From Bacillota bacterium (GTDB taxonomy: Bacteria; Bacillota; Clostridia; Christensenellales; UMGS416): a stretch of DNA of 21,134 bases. This document shows, in pieces, positions 16,124-21,134 of the stretch. A program made the translations under genes and the position numbers. How positions within the stretch are numbered: position 1 is the stretch's first letter; the number at the start of each line of letters is the position of its first letter. Where the stretch lies: the NCBI GenBank assembly GCA_023422005.1, contig JAEZSC010000009.1, forward strand, positions 1 to 21,134. Reading direction: 5' to 3'. The notes below the pieces were generated by a model. It made no database searches. It was not told the DNA's origin and saw only the letters and a program-made list of their open reading frames with translations.

Positions 16124-17465
16124 ACGCTTCCGTCTGTTGAGCAAGCAACTGGCACTGCCGATCGTCGCCGCGCTGGCCATCACCGCGGCGCTGGCCTGGG
16201 GCATCTATGAAAACCGGCAGCACGCCGCCTATAAGGCGCAGTTGCAGAACATGTACACCCGCTCCTTTTACGAGCTGGTGGACAGCGTGGACAACATCGA
16301 GGTCAAGCTGTCCAAGCTGATGGTCAGCAATTCTCAGGGCAACAGCACGCAGCTGCTCACAGACATCTCCAGGCAATCCGAGAGCGCCAACGATAAGCTT
16401 TCGCAGCTGCCGGTCAACCACCCGGCGCTGTCCAACACCATGGGGCTCATCACACTGACCGGCGACTACTGCCGCAGCCTGGCGCTCAAGGCCGCTGAGG
16501 GGCACCCGTTGACCGAGGACGATATCAAAGCGCTGCGAGAGCTCTATGACTCCTGCATGCAGATCTCCACAGAACTGCGGGATATGCAAGCTGAGGGCCG
16601 CGTGGACTTCAGCGACCTTGGTCAAAACGGCTTTTACGACATGATGGGCCAGAACGGCATGTCCACGCGGTTCTCCGAGCGGGAAAAGAGTGGCGAGCTA
16701 TTGCCCACGCTGATCTATGACGGCCCCTTCTCCGAGAGCCTGAACCAGCCCGCGCCTAAAGGCCTTTCCGGCGGTAAAGTGGATGAGGCCACGGCCCGAG
16801 CAGCGGCGGCAACCTTTCTGGGGCTGACCAACACCGACGGCATCACCGTGAACGGCATCAGCAACGTCAATATGCAGGCATATGAGCTCAGCGCCAAGAA
16901 TTCTGCCGGTGCACAGGTCAACCTGTTGGTGAGCCTGCAGGGCGGCAAGGTCGTACAAATGCTGGAGGATGCCCCGCCGGCACAGGAGTCACTAAGCCTG
17001 GAGGAATGCATCCAGCGTTCGCAGCAGTGGCTGCAGTCTGTGGGCCTGCCTGCGATGACGCCGACCTTCCTGCAGGCCTACGATGGGCAGCTCGTGATCA
17101 ACTATGCGCCCGTGCAGGATGGAGCGGTGCTCTATCCAGACCTGGTCAAGGTAAAGGTTTCCATGGGGGATGGCCACGTGTGTGCCTTTGACGCGCTGGG
17201 CTACTGGATGAACCACACCAACCGGCCCGTGCTGGCGCCGCAGATGCAGCAGGAGGAGGCGCGCAAGCTGCTCTCCAGCCAATTGGAGGTCACCGGCACG
17301 CAGCTGGCGCTGATCCCCACCAGCGGCGGCGGAGAGCGGCTGTGCTGGGAATACAAAGGCACCAGCGGGTCGGATTCGTTCATCGTGTACATCGACGCGA
17401 TCACCGGCGTGGAGGCGCAGATTTTCAAAATTGTACCGACGGACAATGGCAATCTGGTCGTTTAG
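16113..17465 (+). CDS. ypeB: Germination protein YpeB
   Basis: A 450-residue spore inner-membrane protein needed for stable SleB in known systems. The N terminus has one membrane segment (about 11-30, ALPIVAALAITAALAWGIY). A long helical region follows (about 35-165). The C-terminal half carries repeated PepSY-like modules, for example around 217-270 and 284-335, ending with AITGVEAQIFKIVP. The start is TTG 16113 with GGGAGG 7 nt upstream; it overlaps the sleB end by 11 bp. The sleB-ypeB order is conserved in spore formers. The placement directly behind spoIIR suggests that all three are expressed in the forespore. Confidence 0.94.
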   Translation: MGSERFRLLSKQLALPIVAALAITAALAWGIYENRQHAAYKAQLQNMYTRSFYELVDSVDNIEVKLSKLMVSNSQGNSTQLLTDISRQSESANDKLSQLPVNHPALSNTMGLITLTGDYCRSLALKAAEGHPLTEDDIKALRELYDSCMQISTELRDMQAEGRVDFSDLGQNGFYDMMGQNGMSTRFSEREKSGELLPTLIYDGPFSESLNQPAPKGLSGGKVDEATARAAAATFLGLTNTDGITVNGISNVNMQAYELSAKNSAGAQVNLLVSLQGGKVVQMLEDAPPAQESLSLEECIQRSQQWLQSVGLPAMTPTFLQAYDGQLVINYAPVQDGAVLYPDLVKVKVSMGDGHVCAFDALGYWMNHTNRPVLAPQMQQEEARKLLSSQLEVTGTQLALIPTSGGGERLCWEYKGTSGSDSFIVYIDAITGVEAQIFKIVPTDNGNLVV

Positions 17466-17547
17466 CGCCAAGCTTTAACAGGTGTGAAAGCGGCGGCAGC
17501 GGTAAAGCTATTCCCGAGCGGAAACGCTTGGCGAAGGAGGTTCTACC

Positions 17548-17721
17548 GTGTCTACAAGGAACAAGGTCATGTCTGAAGCACTGAAAGAGGAAGTGGCAAG
17601 GCGAATGGGCGTGTATAATCAGGTCCATCAGCAGGGCTGGGGCTCTGTGAGCTCCCGCGACTGCGGCCGTATGGTGCAGACGGCGATTGAAATCGCTGAA
17701 AATGCCATACAGAACCGCTAA
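17548..17721 (+). CDS. Small acid-soluble spore protein, alpha/beta type (divergent)
   Basis: A short gene of 57 codons starting with GTG, 7 nt after a perfect AAGGAGG. The product reads ALKEEVARRMGVYNQ (11-25), then GWGSVSSRDCGRMV (30-43) and IEIAENAI (47-54). This is the pattern of alpha/beta SASPs, which coat and protect DNA in the forespore: an E-hydrophobic-A site (EEVA, 14-17) as cut by the GPR protease, a GxxxSRxxG core, and the MVxxxIxxAExxL helix. It is shorter than the usual 60-75 residues, and Cys39 is unusual. It lies 82 bp after ypeB, with a possible sigma-F/G-like -10 (GGTAAAGCTA, 17501-17510). A strong terminator follows. Confidence 0.8.
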   Translation: MSTRNKVMSEALKEEVARRMGVYNQVHQQGWGSVSSRDCGRMVQTAIEIAENAIQNR

Positions 17722-17780
17722 CCGAAACACTGCGAAGACAGGCAGTTCAATGAAAACCGAATAGGGACCTTTTAGCGTGA

Positions 17781-17826
17781 GACAATGCAGCCAGAACCTG
17801 GTGTTCTGGCTGCTTGTCTTTTTTTG
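17781..17826 (+). terminator. Intrinsic terminator after the SASP gene
   Basis: GCAGCCAGAAC / GTTCTGGCTGC (17787-17797, 17803-17813) is a perfect 11-bp stem with a 5-nt loop. It is extended by GACAA / TTGTC and followed by seven Ts. Confidence 0.9.
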
Positions 17827-17969
17827 CTGCCCACACTGTGCGGCTTCGAGGAAGCGTTGAAAAGCGACGAAAAACGTCAATTGCCCTTGCCTGAGAGATG
17901 TAGCATATGAAAATTATGGAAGCAGAATGTTTCCGTGGATTTTTGCCTTTTTTTGTGCCGTTCCGGGCA

Positions 17970-17997
17970 TTGCATAAAACGGCCCATGCGATATAAT
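17970..17997 (+). promoter_or_regulatory. Promoter of the KimA-type transporter gene
   Basis: TTGCAT (17970-17975) and a consensus TATAAT (17992-17997) are 16 bp apart. The leader would be about 57 nt, too short for a riboswitch of the c-di-AMP class. Confidence 0.68.
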
Positions 17998-18060
17998 GAC
18001 TACTTTGTAAAGAAGAATAAAGCGCGTAAGTGAAAATGGGTTGCGCAAGAAAGAGAACCT

Positions 18061-19941
18061 ATGGCAAACAAGCTCAAAAGCCTGCTGATCGGCAGGCCTC
18101 TCAAGAACGAGGCGCTTGAGGGACAGAAATTCGGTGTCCTGTGGGGTTTGCCCATCCTGTCTAGCGACGCCATCTCGTCGGTCGCATATGCCGTACAGCA
18201 GATGCTCGTCGTACTGTTGCCAGCGATCGGTGTACTTGCCTATGCACAAATAGGGTATTTGACGTTGGCTATCATCGTGTTGTTGGGCGTTCTGGTGATG
18301 AGCTACCGTCAGACAATCGACAATTATCCCAATGGCGGCGGCGCCTATATTGTCGCCAAGGAGAACCTGGGCGTGCTGGCTGGCGTGACAGCCGGGGCCG
18401 CCCTTACAGTGGGCTATATTCTCACCGTAGCCGTCAGTATCGCATCAGGTGTGGATCAACTCGGAGCTGTGTTCCCGCAGCTTCAGCCTTTCAGCGTGCC
18501 GCTGAGCGTGTTGTTTGTATTGATCATTATGGTCGTGAACCTGCGCGGTGTTCGCGAATCGGCCCTTATTTTTGGTGTGCCGACATATGCGTTCATCTTG
18601 GGTATGGTGCTTTTGATTGCTTTGGGCGCCTTCCAGCTGCTCTCAGGAAAGGTTACGGATCTGCCGGCCATTAAGCCCACGGCCGCCACCCTGGCCCAAC
18701 CGCTTTTGATCCTGCTGTTGCGGGCTTTCTCCAACGGCTGCTCAGCCATGACCGGTGTGGAGGCCATCAGCAACGCTGTACCGTCCTTCCGTGAACCGTC
18801 CCGCCGGTATGCCAAGCATGTGCTTGTGTGGCTGGGGCTTATCGTGCTGGTCATCTTTGGCGGTATCGCTTTGCTGTCCGGTGGCTTTCGAGTTACGGTC
18901 GAGCCCGGCCAGGCTGTCATTATCGAGCTGGCAGAGCGGGTCTTTGGCCGCGGCTTCATGTATTATTACATCATGTCTACCACGTTTATCATACTCGTTA
19001 TGGCGGCCAATACGGCTTATTCGGGCTTCCCTTTGCTTGTGTCGGTCATAGCAAAGGAGGGATATGCGCCCCGCCAGCTGAACATGCGCGGCGATCGCCT
19101 GAGTTATTCCAATGGCATCGTACTGCTGTCAATGGCTGCCATTCTCCTGATCATTGTCTTCCGGGCCCAGGTTGACGGCCTCATCGGTTTGTACGCCATC
19201 GGCGTGTTTATCTCCTTTACCCTGTCGCAGGGCGGCATGTTCCAGCGATGGATCACCCACAAGGGAGAGCACTGGGGTCTCAAAGCGCTCATCAACGGCT
19301 TTGGCGCGCTGGTCACGACGCTGGTGGTCATCGTCGTTGGGGTGTTCCAGTTCAACAAAGGCGCATGGATCGTCGTCATCCTGATTCCGATCATGGTGTT
19401 CTTCATGCTGCGGGTCAAGCGGCATTACAAGGCAGTGGCCAAGCAGCTGCGCGTGGAGGATGAGGCGCTGTCTTCCATCCACATCTCCCAAGATCACTAC
19501 CGCAACCGTGTCATCGTGCCCTTCAGCAGCATCAACCGCTCCAGCATCCGCGCGCTGCGATATGCCCGCACGATCTCGGACAATGTGACCGCCTTCACCG
19601 TGGCCATCGACGAGGAGCAGGAGAACAGGCTTCGCAAGCGCTGGGAAGAGTTGGGCAGCGATATCCCCATCATCGTGCGATACTCACCCTATCGCAAGGT
19701 CGTGGAGCCGCTGCTGGAGTTCATCAGTTCCACGGAGTACGATTATCGCAAGAACGACATGATCACCGTGATCCTGCCGCAGTTCATCGTTCAGCGCTGG
19801 TGGAACAAGCTGCTGCACAACCGCACCACGGCCTACATCGAACGCCAGCTGCTCAAGCACAAGCACATCGTCGTGGCGGTAATGCCTTTCCAGCTTAAGG
19901 ATGACGCGACGGCCATCGGCCGCGAGCATTATATCGACTAA
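18061..19941 (+). CDS. APC-superfamily transporter, KimA (YdaO)-type potassium importer
   Basis: A 626-residue membrane protein. Residues 1 to about 455 carry about twelve hydrophobic segments of the APC/KUP-like fold (GLPILSSDAISSVAYAVQQML; NYPNGGGAYIVAKENLG; SGFPLLVSVIAKEGYAPRQL). From about 456 to 626 there is a soluble cytoplasmic domain (RNRVIVPFSSINRSSIRALRYARTIS). This layout and the motifs fit KimA, a high-affinity K+/H+ symporter whose cytoplasmic domain binds c-di-AMP; a broader amino-acid permease label is the alternative. The ATG at 18061 has a purine-rich but weak ribosome binding site (AAGAGA). The gene stands alone between two terminators and has its own promoter. That it carries K+ is inferred from family resemblance. 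Confidence 0.85.
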   Translation: MANKLKSLLIGRPLKNEALEGQKFGVLWGLPILSSDAISSVAYAVQQMLVVLLPAIGVLAYAQIGYLTLAIIVLLGVLVMSYRQTIDNYPNGGGAYIVAKENLGVLAGVTAGAALTVGYILTVAVSIASGVDQLGAVFPQLQPFSVPLSVLFVLIIMVVNLRGVRESALIFGVPTYAFILGMVLLIALGAFQLLSGKVTDLPAIKPTAATLAQPLLILLLRAFSNGCSAMTGVEAISNAVPSFREPSRRYAKHVLVWLGLIVLVIFGGIALLSGGFRVTVEPGQAVIIELAERVFGRGFMYYYIMSTTFIILVMAANTAYSGFPLLVSVIAKEGYAPRQLNMRGDRLSYSNGIVLLSMAAILLIIVFRAQVDGLIGLYAIGVFISFTLSQGGMFQRWITHKGEHWGLKALINGFGALVTTLVVIVVGVFQFNKGAWIVVILIPIMVFFMLRVKRHYKAVAKQLRVEDEALSSIHISQDHYRNRVIVPFSSINRSSIRALRYARTISDNVTAFTVAIDEEQENRLRKRWEELGSDIPIIVRYSPYRKVVEPLLEFISSTEYDYRKNDMITVILPQFIVQRWWNKLLHNRTTAYIERQLLKHKHIVVAVMPFQLKDDATAIGREHYID

Positions 19942-19960
19942 CGCCTCGCGTTTCGCCTTC

Positions 19961-20004
19961 GGCTGGGCGCACACTGCGTGTGCTGCTCGCCCATGCATCC
20001 TGGG
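19961..20004 (+). repeat. Dispersed structured repeat R2, copy b
   Basis: This aligns without gaps to 11808-11851. The stem is GCACAC / GTGTGC where copy a has GCGTGC / GCACGC. Three base pairs are exchanged in full (G-C to A-T, T-A to C-G, G-C to A-T). The 3' flank GCTGCTCGCC is identical in both copies. Confidence 0.65.
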
Positions 20005-20052
20005 CGCTGTTACACCTTGGTGATCTGGATGTCCTTTTCTCGCACTACGTTT

Positions 20053-20092
20053 GCCCGCCGGCGATAACCATCGCCAGCGGGCCTTTTGTTTT
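20053..20092 (+). terminator. Terminator after the KimA-type gene, similar to repeat R1
   Basis: GCCCGC / GCGGGC and GGCGAT / ATCGCC form a 12-bp stem with one C/A mismatch and an AACC loop, followed by CTTTTGTTTT. The 3' arm shares TCGCCAGCGGGC with the minus strand of 11652-11680. It lies 111 bp after the stop codon. Confidence 0.75.
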
Positions 20093-20126
20093 GTGGCTTC
20101 TGCTCCACTTATCGGGTGCGCCGCGA

Positions 20127-20152
20127 CAGGAAATGCGCAAGCGCATTTCCTG
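20127..20152. repeat. Perfect 12-bp hairpin
   Basis: CAGGAAATGCGC and GCGCATTTCCTG pair perfectly around AA. There is no T-run. Its role is unknown. Confidence 0.55.
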
Positions 20153-20342
20153 ACCCAAATCGTCGGTCGGCTTGGGGTTTCCACACCTTTCCTTTGTATT
20201 GTTTGCTGGCAATCTATAACCCCGCCAAGGCGCAATCCGGCGCGATTGAGCCCGAAAAGACCTGCTATCGAAAGATAAATCGGCGCAATCCGCTGTGTTC
20301 GCCCTTTTTGAACAAATATCAATAAATTGTGACCGATCTGTA

Positions 20343-20371
20343 TTGCTTTCATAAAATGCAAAGGGTATAAT
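20343..20371 (+). promoter_or_regulatory. Promoter of the corA-like gene
   Basis: TTGCTT (20343-20348) and a consensus TATAAT (20366-20371) are 17 bp apart. Transcription would start near 20378, giving a leader of about 159 nt. Confidence 0.72.
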
Positions 20372-20377
20372 CAACTT

Positions 20378-20536
20378 GAAACTGCAACATGGAGGTGAAC
20401 GGCGTGGATTGCGACCCTGGAAGTAGTCACAAGCTACTGCAACCGATACGAAAAACCGGGTTTGTCTGTCATGCCGTTCGCGTCACCGCCCAGGCATGAC
20501 AGGTTAACCCTCATTGCAAGAAAGAGGGTGAAAAAC
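20378..20536 (+). promoter_or_regulatory. Structured leader of the corA-like gene, candidate riboswitch or attenuator
   Basis: Four structural elements are visible. Stem A pairs GAACGGCGTG (20397-20406) with CATGCCGTTC (20470-20479), with one G-T pair. Stem B pairs CTGTCATGCC (20466-20475) with GGCATGACAG (20493-20502). A and B share 20470-20475 and exclude each other. A small hairpin AGTAG / CTACT lies at 20422-20438. ACCCTC (20507-20512) pairs with GAGGGT (20524-20529), which is the corA ribosome binding site. AACCC (20506-20510) can instead pair with GGGTT (20458-20462) next to stem B. A reading frame of 31 codons from GTG 20404, behind GGAGGTG, ends at TGA 20497-20499 in stem B. I do not recognise the class; the canonical M-box core is not evident. 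Confidence 0.6.
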
Positions 20537-21134
20537 ATGATCATGTTCTATAAGACCGTTGGCGAAGAACTCGTGGAGCTGGACCGCTTCGAGGAGGGCG
20601 CCTGGGTCAACGCTGTGAACCCCACCGAGGAAGAGGTGGCCGCCCTATGCGACATGCTGCGCATCGAGCCGGAGTTCGTGCGGCCAGCGCTGGACGAAGA
20701 AGAACGTTCCCGTATTGAGACCGAGAATGGCACTGCGCTGATCCTTGTGGACATCCCGATGGTCATCGCGGAGGGCAAGAAGAACGTCTATTCCACGCTT
20801 CCGCTGGGCATCGTGCTGACCAAGGATTGCATTCTGACCGTGTGCCTGAAGGAGAATTCGGTCATCAACGACTTCATCAACAAGCGCATCCGCAACTTCT
20901 ACACGCAGTACAAGAGCCGCTTCGTGCTGCAGATCCTCTACAAGAACGCGACCTTCTTCCTGTACTATCTGCGCCACATCGAAAAGATCACCAATAAGAT
21001 CGAGAATGAGCTGCAGCAGTCCATGAAGAACAAGGAGCTCAACCAGCTTCTCAAGCTGGAAAAGAGCCTGGTCTATTTCTCCACATCGCTGAAATCCAAC
21101 GAAATGGTGCTGGAGAAGATGCTCAAGCTTGAGC
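20537..21134 (+). CDS. corA: CorA family magnesium transporter, 3' end outside the window
   Basis: The first 199 codons of a gene cut by the window end. CorA proteins are pentameric Mg2+ channels with a large N-terminal cytoplasmic domain and two C-terminal membrane helices ending in a GMN motif. Only the cytoplasmic part is seen here. It has WVNAVNPTEEEVAALCDML (29-47), a beta-rich section with GIVLTKDCILTVC (97-109) and a long charged helix towards the end (YLRHIEKITNKIENELQQS). These fit CorA, but the GMN motif cannot be checked. The ATG at 20537 is 8 nt after GAGGG; a second in-frame ATG at 20543 is possible. The ribosome binding site is inside the leader hairpin, so translation is probably regulated. 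Confidence 0.88.
   Translation, partial: MIMFYKTVGEELVELDRFEEGAWVNAVNPTEEEVAALCDMLRIEPEFVRPALDEEERSRIETENGTALILVDIPMVIAEGKKNVYSTLPLGIVLTKDCILTVCLKENSVINDFINKRIRNFYTQYKSRFVLQILYKNATFFLYYLRHIEKITNKIENELQQSMKNKELNQLLKLEKSLVYFSTSLKSNEMVLEKMLKLE

Larger units (their letters stand above)
17722..18060. other. Gap between the SASP gene and the KimA-type gene
   Basis: This stretch of about 340 bp holds the SASP terminator and the promoter of the next gene. Between them (17827-17969) I see only T-rich tracts and weak 4-5 bp inverted repeats. No gene is visible, nor a c-di-AMP riboswitch as found before kimA in Bacillus subtilis. Confidence 0.55.
19942..20342. other. Gene-free region between the KimA-type gene and the corA promoter
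   Basis: About 400 bp without a believable gene. It contains repeat R2 copy b (19961-20004), the terminator hairpin (20053-20092) and a perfect 12-bp hairpin (20127-20152). I see nothing clear in 20153-20342. Confidence 0.6.

Noticed and set aside
20391..20470. Canonical M-box Mg2+ riboswitch upstream of corA
   Set aside because: GGAGGTGAAC and GCTACTGC recall M-box fragments, but the conserved GGTGAGGCTCC core and the GACGCCAATGGGTC segment are not found. A divergent member cannot be excluded without a covariance search.

Overview
The window looks like a chromosomal segment of a GC-rich, endospore-forming member of the Firmicutes (class Clostridia is the best guess). Evidence for this: a complete ctsR-mcsA-mcsB-clpC heat-shock operon with a CtsR box; a spore cluster (spoIIR, sleB, ypeB and a small acid-soluble spore protein gene); strong AGGAGG-type ribosome binding sites; and many TTG/GTG starts. 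No phage, insertion sequence or CRISPR array is visible. The species cannot be read from the sequence.

Layout. (1) 81-4899: a Gfo/Idh/MocA dehydrogenase, then a DeoR-type regulator with its own promoter and a palindromic operator candidate. Packed behind it are a zinc-dependent dehydrogenase of the sorbose-1-phosphate reductase type, a lipoprotein and an atypical Ser/Thr-kinase-like protein. This looks like a carbohydrate operon with a signalling tail of unknown purpose. (2) 4900-9994: a palindrome-rich gap, then ctsR-mcsA-mcsB-clpC (arginine-phosphorylation protein quality control), a 12-bp GC hairpin and a small cysteine-rich zinc-ribbon gene. (3) 10032-11041: an EamA transporter with a consensus promoter. 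(4) 11110-11927: tRNA-Val(CAC) with promoter and terminator, followed by about 660 bp without a gene but full of hairpins. (5) 11928-12926: a MerR regulator with a GyrI-like effector domain. (6) 13105-14650: the ribosome-hibernation factor hpf and a convergent rarD-like gene, separated by a bidirectional terminator. (7) 14751-17826: a forespore cluster beginning at a good sigma-F-type promoter (spoIIR, sleB, ypeB, then an SASP gene). (8) 17970-20092: a KimA-type potassium transporter. (9) 20343-21134: a corA-like Mg2+ transporter, cut by the window end, behind a structured leader.

The least explained parts are non-coding. Two dispersed hairpin repeat families have copies that differ by compensatory base-pair changes: 11326-11354 versus the reverse strand of 11652-11680, and 11808-11851 versus 19961-20004. 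This implies selection on, or replication through, a folded form. The corA leader (about 20378-20536) contains two mutually exclusive long stems, a hairpin that hides the corA ribosome binding site, and a 31-codon upstream reading frame with a good ribosome binding site. It behaves on paper like a metal-responsive riboswitch or leader-peptide attenuator, and I could not match it to a known class.

All family calls come from reading the translations by eye. No database search or folding program was run.
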